The position numbers were made by a program, and so were the translations under genes. A stretch of DNA of 14,050 nt from Prevotella sp. (GTDB lineage: Bacteria; Bacteroidota; Bacteroidia; Bacteroidales; Bacteroidaceae). Position 1 is the stretch's first letter, and the number at the start of each line of letters is the position of its first letter. The stretch spans positions 1-14,050 of the forward strand of contig JAEEZP010000016.1 in the NCBI GenBank assembly GCA_016291915.1, written 5' to 3'. The notes under the pieces are model-generated. The model was not told where the DNA came from. It made no database searches and was given only the letters and a program-made list of their open reading frames with translations. Positions 6,698 through 14,050 of this stretch are shown here, one piece after another.

Positions 6698-9106
6698 TCA
6701 GAATGTCAGAACGCCACTGCACACGTTGGGATTATTGCGCAACCAAGCAGAGAAGCCGCAGCTGCGGTCTTGCTTAAGCACACGGATATAGGCCCTGCCA
6801 TTGGCCAACTGAATCACCTTCGAACCGGTGGCTGTGCCTTGGTTGATCAACAAGGCATCGGGACGGGTGCTGCCAAACTCCACTACATCACGTGAGTCAA
6901 GACAGATTTTTCCCTGAGCATCCACTAACAATGCCTGTAGTGCAGGACTACCGTCTTCCAAGATCACCGATGACAGTTGTATGCCGGCAGGTGCACCCCA
7001 GGTGCCGGGTTGTACCACCTGATGAATCTCATCGGTAAGCATGGTTTTTCCTTGACGGGCTATGGCTTTGATGGTATTGTCACCCTGACGTAACGCTACA
7101 TCCCAATGGAAACCGGCAGCAGGGTAATCATCGGTATTACGATGTCGTACACCGGCCGAAACACCGTTCACCAACAGCTCTACCTCCTCACAGTTGGAAT
7201 ATACCAGAATCTCATACTTTCCGTCTTGCTGCTCCGGGCGAACAGGCCACGAATGACCGTAGATATGTACCATCGGTGTGGCGGTCCAATAAGATTGGAA
7301 CACATAGAAACTCTCCTTAGGGGTGTTGTCACGCTGTACCACACCTTTCTGATTGACATAAGGAATAGGATTGGTGGGGCGTAGCGGTGTGGAGAAATCC
7401 TTAAAGGTCCAGAAACAGGCACCCGTCAGCCATGGCATCTTCTCCTGCTCTTTCAGATGCCAGTCGAAGAGTTTGACGATATATGACTCCGACCAGTCGC
7501 CGTTCTTATCCCCGACAGATATCTCGTTGAAATCCCCGTCAGTATGTCTGCCTACATGACTGTCGCCACCCCATTCCGCATGAATGAAACGAGAGGTGTT
7601 CTCGAAGCCATCCCGCTCCAACTGCGCATAGTCGTGGAAGTTCTGTTTATACCACCCTGCCCATATTGAAGGAGAATAGACATCCACGATATCACGGGCA
7701 AAGTCACAGCGACGCATGGACGTCATCCTTGAAGGATCGAGGCTGTGGCTGATGTCAACCATCTCCTGCAGGAAATCCCTCAACACCTGTTTGTCGTAAT
7801 AAGGTTTGTTCTGCAACCAGTCCACCTCATTACCCATGCCCCAAAGGATGACTGAAGGGTGGTTGTAATGCTGAAGAATCATCTGTCTGAGCATCCGTTT
7901 CGACATATCCTTCATAAATGTGCTGGTAACGTAATTACGACACCAGGGCGACTCTTCCCAGACAAGTATGCCGAGAGAATCGCAGAGATGAAGGATAAGA
8001 TCGCTCTGCTGATAATGCCCCAGACGGATGAAGTTGACACCCATCTCTTTCATCTGCAGCAGGTCGCGTCGCATCTGTGCATCAGTCATGGCTGCTCCCA
8101 CACCCGGATGATCCTCATGTCGGTGAGTGCCACGTAACAGCAGTCGGCGACCATTCAGCAAGAATGGACCGTGCTCAACGAACTGCGTTTCCCTGAATCC
8201 GAAAGGAACTTCGAACGACTGTTTTTTATGGTCACTGTTGAGCGTCACCACACAGGTGTACATCTGCGGATTGCTGACATCCCAGAGTAGGGGTTTTCCC
8301 TTCAGGGAGAGTACAGGGGAACAACCATGGTTATCTGTAACAGACAAATCTTTTGCGTTGCCCACCACCTTACCATGAGGGTCTTTGATGATATACGACC
8401 AACTGCAGGCTGTCGTTCGGAGAGGGTTATACAGACTTATCTCCACAGTCAAAGATCCTCGTTTTCTGTTATTACTCAGCGTTGGGGTGACGTGGATATG
8501 CTCCACCCCCACATTCGGCAGATATACCAGATTGACATGACGATAGATACCGCCATAGAGGTTGAAGTCGGAAAGATCACTGGGAATCAGTTCTTCATCA
8601 TGACAGTTGTCACAACGGACGGCAATGGGGATACCACCCTGGTATTTCTCTGCTGCAGCATTTTTCGTGAAACGTTCCACGGCATCCGTGATATCCACCA
8701 TCCAGGCATCATAGCCGCCGACATGGGTTGCCACCAGTTCATCATAGACATACACTTGAACCTTCTGGCCGGCTCCCTCAAACTCGAGAATGGTACGTCC
8801 CTGCGGATAAGGATTATCTATGGATAGGGTAGTGCGATACCAGGCAATACCTTTAAAATATGTCACATCGGGATCTACAGCATCGTCACTGTTGTAACAA
8901 TGTGGCAGACATACCTTCGTCCATTGGGGAGTGGAGGACATATTAGCTGCCTTGTCAGACGCTATCACATCATCGATGCCTGACAACTCAGCCCTCACAA
9001 ATTCCCACCCTTGGGAAAGCCTTACTTTCTTTTCTCCATAAATAGCGTTGGCCGACATACTGACGGTGACCAACAACAGACAGCAGAAGAATAATATGCG
9101 TCGCAT
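6698..9106 (-). CDS. Glycoside hydrolase family 2 (beta-galactosidase or beta-glucuronidase type), secreted
   Basis: The 802-residue protein has a signal peptide (1-21, ending SANA). The GH2 order is visible: sugar-binding jelly roll (~28-196, with YFKGIAWYRTTL and DFNLYGGIYRHV), Ig-like domain (~200-305), TIM barrel (~308-606), then a DUF4982-like domain (~620-690) and a further beta-sandwich (~705-790). The acid/base is Glu427 in WGMGNEVDW and the nucleophile Glu511 in HAEWGGDSH, so the active site looks intact. Residues 585-587 form an N-x-K motif (VNQKGVVQRD) at the position where beta-glucuronidases bind the substrate carboxylate. Similar NxKG motifs also occur in Bacteroidota GH2 proteins annotated as beta-galactosidases, so specificity stays open. 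Its start lies 3 bases after the stop of the lyase-GH88 gene, so the two are probably translationally linked. It is the last gene of the minus-strand operon. Confidence 0.92.
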   Translation of the reverse strand: MRRILFFCCLLLVTVSMSANAIYGEKKVRLSQGWEFVRAELSGIDDVIASDKAANMSSTPQWTKVCLPHCYNSDDAVDPDVTYFKGIAWYRTTLSIDNPYPQGRTILEFEGAGQKVQVYVYDELVATHVGGYDAWMVDITDAVERFTKNAAAEKYQGGIPIAVRCDNCHDEELIPSDLSDFNLYGGIYRHVNLVYLPNVGVEHIHVTPTLSNNRKRGSLTVEISLYNPLRTTACSWSYIIKDPHGKVVGNAKDLSVTDNHGCSPVLSLKGKPLLWDVSNPQMYTCVVTLNSDHKKQSFEVPFGFRETQFVEHGPFLLNGRRLLLRGTHRHEDHPGVGAAMTDAQMRRDLLQMKEMGVNFIRLGHYQQSDLILHLCDSLGILVWEESPWCRNYVTSTFMKDMSKRMLRQMILQHYNHPSVILWGMGNEVDWLQNKPYYDKQVLRDFLQEMVDISHSLDPSRMTSMRRCDFARDIVDVYSPSIWAGWYKQNFHDYAQLERDGFENTSRFIHAEWGGDSHVGRHTDGDFNEISVGDKNGDWSESYIVKLFDWHLKEQEKMPWLTGACFWTFKDFSTPLRPTNPIPYVNQKGVVQRDNTPKESFYVFQSYWTATPMVHIYGHSWPVRPEQQDGKYEILVYSNCEEVELLVNGVSAGVRHRNTDDYPAAGFHWDVALRQGDNTIKAIARQGKTMLTDEIHQVVQPGTWGAPAGIQLSSVILEDGSPALQALLVDAQGKICLDSRDVVEFGSTRPDALLINQGTATGSKVIQLANGRAYIRVLKQDRSCGFSAWLRNNPNVCSGVLTF

Positions 9107-9109
9107 AGA

Positions 9110-11440
9110 TTATTTATTATTAGCAAGTTTTGATTTTCTTGTCAGTGCCTCCAGATAGTAGTAATCGGCATAGTTCAACGGCACATCCACCTCGGAGTTG
9201 CCTGGTCGGGAACCTACTGAATGCAGCAGGAGGAACCCTTCATGTGTTCCCACCTCAGCAGTGTAATGTTTAGTCAGCCCTTCCACGATACCATCAGCCA
9301 GACGGAGATATTGTGTGGAGAGACTGCCGGAGACATATCCGCTCAGTTCATAGAGGGCGGAGGCAATGAGGGCTGCTGCCGATGCGTCGCGCTCCGTATT
9401 CGGAATCTCAGGACATTTCATATCCCAGTAGCATACCTTGTCGTCGGGCAACTGCCATCCTAAGATGAACTGAGCGATATTCTTGGCTTGCTCGAGATAA
9501 CGATGATCCTTGGTAAAACGGTAACACATCGTATAGCCGTAAAGACCCCAGCCTTGTCCACGGCTCCAGAAAGAATCATCGGAATAACCCTGATGGGTAC
9601 ATTTCGTACGTACTGCTCCTGTCTCCGGATCATAATCCACCACATGGAAAGAAGAGTAGTCATTACGGAAATGATTCTTCATGGTGGTGTTCGCGTGTGA
9701 GACGGCAATCTTCCAATAGATGGAGTCGCCGGTCATCTGTGTTGCCCGGAAGAGCATTTCTAAGTTCATCATGTTGTCGATGATGACAGGGAACTTCCAC
9801 ACATCCTGATGATGATCCCACGAACGAATACAGCCTACCGACTTGTTAAAACGGGTAATCAGGCTCTTGGAAGCCCTTACCACTACGTCGCGGTAAGAAC
9901 GTTCACCGGTTAACTCATAAGCTTTGCCGAAACTGTTGTTCACGATGAATCCTAAGTCATGCGTATTCGTACGGTATTTGGCTGCTTCGATGGGCCATGT
10001 ATTACTGACAGCTTCTTCCCGCCAGAAATCATCATGGGTATAGTCGTACATCATCCACAGAGAACCAGGGAAGAATCCGGAGCACCAATCACTGGCACCC
10101 ACCATGCTGAGAGTACCGTCTTTTTTCAATGTGCGTGGAATGTATCGGCGCTGAGAGATATTCTGTGGGTCGTTCTGAGCTTTCTTTACACAGTCTAATG
10201 CATAACGGAGTTGCTGTGAAGCAGTGACGAAAGCATCATCCTCAGCGGTGGGCTCATAATATAAAAGGTAGAAGGTATCGTTGATGTCCAACTTCCTGTT
10301 TTTCTGGAACAACTGCAGATAATCCTTTCTGGTGTTGTCGAGATACCGGGCAGTCTTATATAGATCCTTACTCAGCTCCTGCTGTTTGTAATCCCACTGA
10401 CTGATCTGTTTATAGGGCCATGCCGACACATCTTTTCCGAGATAAGGAACGAGGAAGTCCATGGCTTTCATAAAGCATCTGCCATCTGGTGAAGTGCTGT
10501 GCACTAAAGAGATACCTAATTTCTGAGCCATCATAAAGATGTCGATGAAGTGGGTGAGGTTATATTCCGAGTATCCGAAAGCAAGTGTCCTTCGCAGTTC
10601 CTGCGGTTGACGGCCGTCAGGCTCTATCTGAGTGAAAAGCCGGCGCTCAGGTATCGCATTGATAACCTTCTTGGCCACCTCCATATTTCCAGCATACAAC
10701 GCATAAGCGATTACCTGCGTATCATAAGCTACGGCATGGTTGTTCTGTGCGTTGCCCTCACCGATACCCTGTTCGCTGGTGAGATACCACTGCAGGAACT
10801 TTCCGAACCATTCTTTCAGTTTTTTGGAGTCTTTGGAAGTAAACGATTTTGACGTTTCCAGCAATGCTACTCCTTCGAGCATATCCACGAAAGAATAACC
10901 GTCGATGAGTCCGCTCTTACGTCCCTTCCAGCCATTAACACCGGGAATCATCTGCGCATAGTTGAGGTTTGGATTCATATAAGTATCCTTATTGAAAAAC
11001 CATACCCTGATCAGTTCCGTGGCTTTCCGGGCGTATTTCTCTTCACCACTGAAATACCATGCAAGGGAGAGACGTGTTACCCTACTGGCCATAGACCCTA
11101 GTTTGTTACGGTCGAACTTATCCAATTCAGGATTCGACTCACCGTCTCTCGAGATGTAAGGCAATCCATCAACCTTGGCGGGATCCGGCCAATAATAACG
11201 TGACAGACTCTCGTAATCATGTTTTGTGCCGCTCGCTGGGGTATGTTCTTTCATCATCACAGAGAGAGGCTCTGCCAACAGGTCCTTCTCCGCACGTTTC
11301 ATTAACTGTTGATAGCACAAGGCATAAAACGGTCGGTCTAACTGCTCCTTTACATTCTTCAGATGCTCATGGTCCCAGAGAGATTGCGCCTGTACCATCC
11401 CACTCACTGTCAGTAATACGATAATCAATACTTTTCTCAT
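9110..11440 (-). CDS. Polysaccharide lyase (PF05426 alginate-lyase type) fused to GH88 unsaturated glucuronyl hydrolase
   Basis: The 776-residue protein starts with a signal peptide (cleavage after MVQA, ~18). Residues ~25-395 resemble the Alginate_lyase family (PL5/PL38-type alpha/alpha fold): YYWPDPAKVDGLPYISRDGE, MNPNLNYAQMIPGVNG, and NNHAVAYDTQ. Asn234-His235, Arg283 and Tyr290 are spaced like the catalytic Asn-His/Arg/Tyr set of PL5 alginate lyase A1-III. Residues ~400-770 are a full GH88 domain. Asp495 (THDLGF) and Asp555 (IIDNMMNLEML) are 60 residues apart, as in Bacillus unsaturated glucuronyl hydrolase (two catalytic Asp about 61 apart); HQGYSDDSFWSRGQGWGLYG (616-635) is also typical. 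The lyase would cut a uronic-acid polymer by beta-elimination, and the GH88 half would release the 4,5-unsaturated uronic end it makes. The polymer itself is not known; alginate is a family label only. Confidence 0.9.
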   Translation of the reverse strand: MRKVLIIVLLTVSGMVQAQSLWDHEHLKNVKEQLDRPFYALCYQQLMKRAEKDLLAEPLSVMMKEHTPASGTKHDYESLSRYYWPDPAKVDGLPYISRDGESNPELDKFDRNKLGSMASRVTRLSLAWYFSGEEKYARKATELIRVWFFNKDTYMNPNLNYAQMIPGVNGWKGRKSGLIDGYSFVDMLEGVALLETSKSFTSKDSKKLKEWFGKFLQWYLTSEQGIGEGNAQNNHAVAYDTQVIAYALYAGNMEVAKKVINAIPERRLFTQIEPDGRQPQELRRTLAFGYSEYNLTHFIDIFMMAQKLGISLVHSTSPDGRCFMKAMDFLVPYLGKDVSAWPYKQISQWDYKQQELSKDLYKTARYLDNTRKDYLQLFQKNRKLDINDTFYLLYYEPTAEDDAFVTASQQLRYALDCVKKAQNDPQNISQRRYIPRTLKKDGTLSMVGASDWCSGFFPGSLWMMYDYTHDDFWREEAVSNTWPIEAAKYRTNTHDLGFIVNNSFGKAYELTGERSYRDVVVRASKSLITRFNKSVGCIRSWDHHQDVWKFPVIIDNMMNLEMLFRATQMTGDSIYWKIAVSHANTTMKNHFRNDYSSFHVVDYDPETGAVRTKCTHQGYSDDSFWSRGQGWGLYGYTMCYRFTKDHRYLEQAKNIAQFILGWQLPDDKVCYWDMKCPEIPNTERDASAAALIASALYELSGYVSGSLSTQYLRLADGIVEGLTKHYTAEVGTHEGFLLLHSVGSRPGNSEVDVPLNYADYYYLEALTRKSKLANNK

Positions 11441-11453
11441 GGTTGTATATTTT

Positions 11454-13463
11454 TTATTTCATTTTTACAATTATCGATTCATTCTTGGATAGATAACGAT
11501 CCGTCACCTTTTTCCCTTCTGTGGTCACCTTTATGTGGTAACCCTTATGTGTTCTCTCAACCGTGATGTCGAAATCATGACCGTAAGCCATCAAATGACT
11601 CATGCTTATCTCATTCCAACTATTAGGTAGATGGGGAGAAAGGGTAAACGAACGGAATCCGGTGGGACGGATGCCTAAGATACCTTCGATGAATATCCTG
11701 CAATAGAGTCCGCTTTCTGCCGAGAGATGTCGCTGGTTGCCTTCCGGCCATGCTTCAATGGCGTAAGGAACATGTTCTCCAAGCAGACGGTGTCGGGAAT
11801 AATTATGAAGGAATTCCAATCCTTTGTCCACTTCTCCTGCTGCAAAGGTTCCTCGAAGCGCGTATAGGAGAGAACGATCCCAGTAGGTGGTGCTTCCCTC
11901 TTGTGTCAGCAGCCCGTCATTAGTCCATAGATATGGTGAGAAGAGGGCCGCGATCGTACCTGGGGCTCGATTGTATATACCCACAGTCAGTGGCATGCAA
12001 ATCCAGGAACGCAGCAAAGTGTTGCCATCGTAATAGCGGTAGGTATGAAAACCTTTCATTTCCGCTCCGAAATATGTCTCTATTGCCTTTTGCAGATCGG
12101 TAGCCTGAGAACGGTATTCGTTGAGTTGGGCAGTAGACTTGTGCAGTTCTTTTCCCAGATAAACAGCTGAGTTCAGAGCGTCATAATACAGACAGGAGGT
12201 GCATAGATTTGCTTTTCCCGCCGGGAAACGATTTTCCAACTCATCAGAGTCGGAGCCTACAACTCCTTCGGGTAACAGTTGTCGACGACAGTATTCCAGA
12301 CACCATTCAATCAATGGCCACAGTTGCTGTGCCTCTTCCTTATTACCTCGTGCAAGTGCATATCGGGCAGCACCATAGGCGATCATAGCTCCGTCTCCAC
12401 GGTCTTTTGCTCCATGCCAGATACCAACGCCCTCAGAAATAATAGAACTGGGTATGGCCTTATACTCATCGTTCATGTAACGTGCAAAATGAAGATAAGC
12501 ATTCAGTGCAGAGGCATTTCCGATATCATATCCGAGATACGGGAAAAATGGATTGATATACTCTGCTTGGTCGTTAGCCCAGATAGCTGCATAATAAGCC
12601 TCACCTCCCGGACCGTGCATGAATCCTCCTTTCGTAAGATAGATACTCTCTGATGCTCTCACCTTGGCAAAGGCAAACATAGTATTCAACACTGGGTCGG
12701 GTGTGGTTATGACTAGATGGTTTTTCCACTGCTCAAGTAAGGATGCTCTTTTAACAAAAACATTTTCAGGATAGAACGATGGTGCAGGTTCTCCTTTGCG
12801 GTGTGCAAAAAATACAACATAAAATGATAATGCTTTCCCTGGGTCCAAGGTGAAGACACCTTGGATCAGTGTCTTTGCCTCGATTACATAACTACCGTAA
12901 ACACCATCTTCCTCAGGTGTCTCATAACGGATATCCAAGGTGGGAACTCTAAGGCGAATATTCCGCGAGGTGTTATTTGTGAAGATATATTCCTCTACGT
13001 AATAAGTTTCTTCAGGTGAAGGGCACATTTTACGGTGTAAAGAGACGGCATGAGGAATCTTTTCCCTGCGATAGACGGTGGAGAAAGAACTTTCTATCTC
13101 CATCATACCATTCAGTTTTACCCACTCAACCTGCTCATCTGTCAGTGTTAAATCGTTTACGGTCACCATTCCGGGAATGTTCACGTCAAACCGTTGCTTG
13201 AGATTATCCTGTGTCTTATTGGGTTTCATACGTAGCATCGGGAAGACCAAACTACGGTTTAGGGAGAAGGCTCCTGATGCATCTACACTATAACGCAATA
13301 CCACCGACATCTTCTGACCACTCATCTCTATATGGTCGGAGTGGGGTAGCCGGTTATCAATCTTCCATAACAAAGAACCGTCTTCCTGTATGGTCCAACG
13401 GTCGGATGCATATCCCATGGTTGTTACTAATAACAACAAACAAGACAATATATAATTTTTCAT
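11454..13463 (-). CDS. Secreted six-hairpin glycosidase-like protein, GH family uncertain
   Basis: The 669-residue protein has a signal peptide (1-19, ending GYA|SD). Residues ~25-245 form a beta-rich N-terminal domain. Residues ~250-600 look like an (alpha/alpha)6 catalytic barrel, with conserved-looking acidic or aromatic stretches IWANDQAEYINPFFPYLG (294-311), GVGIWHGAKDRGDGAM (345-360), QEGSTTYWDRSLLYALRG (521-538) and AIEAWPEGNQRHLSAESG (568-585). The C-terminal stretch GILGIRPTGFRSFTLSPHLP (595-614) is typical of GH78/GH95/GH94-like six-hairpin enzymes, followed by a small beta domain. I cannot place it in one GH family with confidence; GH154-like beta-glucuronidase or a GH78-like enzyme are options. 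Catalytic carboxylates cannot be named from sequence alone. It sits 9 bases after the GH36 gene and 13 bases before the lyase-GH88 gene. Confidence 0.8.
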   Translation of the reverse strand: MKNYILSCLLLLVTTMGYASDRWTIQEDGSLLWKIDNRLPHSDHIEMSGQKMSVVLRYSVDASGAFSLNRSLVFPMLRMKPNKTQDNLKQRFDVNIPGMVTVNDLTLTDEQVEWVKLNGMMEIESSFSTVYRREKIPHAVSLHRKMCPSPEETYYVEEYIFTNNTSRNIRLRVPTLDIRYETPEEDGVYGSYVIEAKTLIQGVFTLDPGKALSFYVVFFAHRKGEPAPSFYPENVFVKRASLLEQWKNHLVITTPDPVLNTMFAFAKVRASESIYLTKGGFMHGPGGEAYYAAIWANDQAEYINPFFPYLGYDIGNASALNAYLHFARYMNDEYKAIPSSIISEGVGIWHGAKDRGDGAMIAYGAARYALARGNKEEAQQLWPLIEWCLEYCRRQLLPEGVVGSDSDELENRFPAGKANLCTSCLYYDALNSAVYLGKELHKSTAQLNEYRSQATDLQKAIETYFGAEMKGFHTYRYYDGNTLLRSWICMPLTVGIYNRAPGTIAALFSPYLWTNDGLLTQEGSTTYWDRSLLYALRGTFAAGEVDKGLEFLHNYSRHRLLGEHVPYAIEAWPEGNQRHLSAESGLYCRIFIEGILGIRPTGFRSFTLSPHLPNSWNEISMSHLMAYGHDFDITVERTHKGYHIKVTTEGKKVTDRYLSKNESIIVKMK

Positions 13464-13472
13464 AATCGATTA

Positions 13473-14050
13473 TTATTTCTTTTCAAGGGTAATGACAGCG
13501 CTCTCGTAAGTATGAGACAACAAAGTGGAGATACCATTTTCCATCAGTTCTCTGCCCGTAAACGTTCCTTCATAGCGACTGCTCTTCCCCTTAGGGAGAT
13601 TAACCTCATGCAAAACGTAGGTAGCTTCGGGATCTAACCCTCTGAGACATAGAGATTTACCGGAACCTTCTTCTGTCTGATATAGATACACGACAGCTTT
13701 CGACAAATCTGGAGATATATACGACAATGCCGCCAATGCATCTTTATAAGGAGAAGATAGACGATATAAGCTTCCATGCATGATTAACGGACGGATATCT
13801 TTCTTATATAATTCCACGGCGGCAGCCAGTTGTTCTTTCTCTTCCTTAGTAGCTGTTGTCATATTCATATCCACTCCGAAGGCTCCGCTCAGTGCTACGT
13901 CGATAGCTAATTTAAGATGTCTCTTTCCCATTCGTGTTACATGAGAGGATAGGGTACATGCAGGGAAGAAATAACTGAATCCCCATTGGATCTTTATTCT
14001 TGCCATTGGATCGGTATTGTCGCTGGGCCAGAAAGAGTGGAAATAAGGCA
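13473..14050 (-). CDS. GH36 alpha-galactosidase-like protein, C-terminal part; 5' end off window
   Basis: The frame is open to the right edge, so the true start lies outside; an in-frame ATG at 14006 is internal, because the coding signal continues before it. The 191 visible residues begin with FWPSDNTDP, the GH36 motif whose first Asp (SDNTD) is the expected acid/base in this family, followed by RIKIQWGFSYFFPACTLSSH and SGAFGVDMNM, both typical of GH36. The last ~90 residues are the C-terminal beta domain (for example DIRPLIMHGSLYRL, and GLDPEATYVLHEVN). GH36 enzymes remove terminal alpha-galactose (some act on alpha-N-acetylgalactosamine). The nucleophile Asp and any signal peptide are in the missing part. 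It is the most upstream visible gene of the minus-strand CAZyme operon; the promoter is outside. Confidence 0.85.
   Translation of the reverse strand, partial: PYFHSFWPSDNTDPMARIKIQWGFSYFFPACTLSSHVTRMGKRHLKLAIDVALSGAFGVDMNMTTATKEEKEQLAAAVELYKKDIRPLIMHGSLYRLSSPYKDALAALSYISPDLSKAVVYLYQTEEGSGKSLCLRGLDPEATYVLHEVNLPKGKSSRYEGTFTGRELMENGISTLLSHTYESAVITLEKK

Noticed and set aside
9110..11440. Two separate genes joined by a sequencing error
   Set aside because: The frame is continuous through the linker (~395-405), only the first half has a signal peptide, and both halves have apparently intact active-site residues, so a real fusion is the better reading.
13473..14006. Separate 177-residue gene starting at 14006
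   Set aside because: The frame continues to the window edge with the GH36 motif FWPSDNTDP before this Met, so it is an internal residue of a longer alpha-galactosidase.

Overview
The window looks like a piece of a Bacteroidota chromosome, most likely Prevotella/Segatella or a close relative. The evidence is the gene families (GH2 enzymes with extra C-terminal domains, a PF05426 lyase fused to GH88, a TonB plug protein with a CarboxypepD_reg-like N-terminus), weak Shine-Dalgarno signals, a TAnnTTTG-type promoter element and very tight gene packing. The assignment is inference from protein style; no rRNA or other species marker is present.

Layout. (1) 1-1634, minus strand: the N-terminal part of a non-ribosomal peptide synthetase (condensation domain plus the start of an adenylation domain), running off the left edge. 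(2) 1635-1856: an AT-rich divergent intergenic region with a good TAnnTTTG element for the rightward genes and a dyad just upstream of it. (3) 1857-6452, plus strand: a compact four-gene operon encoding a membrane sensor with PP2C phosphatase and HATPase (anti-sigma kinase-like) domains, a STAS anti-anti-sigma-like protein, an outer-membrane beta-barrel of the alginate-export type, and a small secreted TonB plug-domain protein without a barrel. (4) 6453-6697: a convergent intergenic region filled with a 22-bp-phased alternating repeat array and a perfect 13-bp inverted repeat. (5) 6698-14050, minus strand: four tightly spaced carbohydrate-active enzyme genes read from right to left: a GH36 alpha-galactosidase (5' end off the window), a six-hairpin glycosidase-like protein, a polysaccharide lyase-GH88 fusion, and a GH2 enzyme.

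How the genes may work together. The CAZyme genes look like the distal part of a polysaccharide utilization locus for a galactose- and uronic-acid-containing glycan. The lyase half of the fusion would make 4,5-unsaturated uronic ends, the GH88 half would remove them, and the GH36, GH2 and six-hairpin enzymes would trim the remaining sugars. No SusC/SusD pair, sulfatase or regulator is visible here. In the plus-strand operon the sensor contains both the phosphatase and the kinase-like module of a partner-switching circuit and the next gene supplies the STAS switch protein. No sigma factor is encoded next to it, so the output is open. Its divergent arrangement with an NRPS suggests, but does not prove, that the switch, the two envelope proteins and the peptide product belong to one system; this is the most interesting part of the window.
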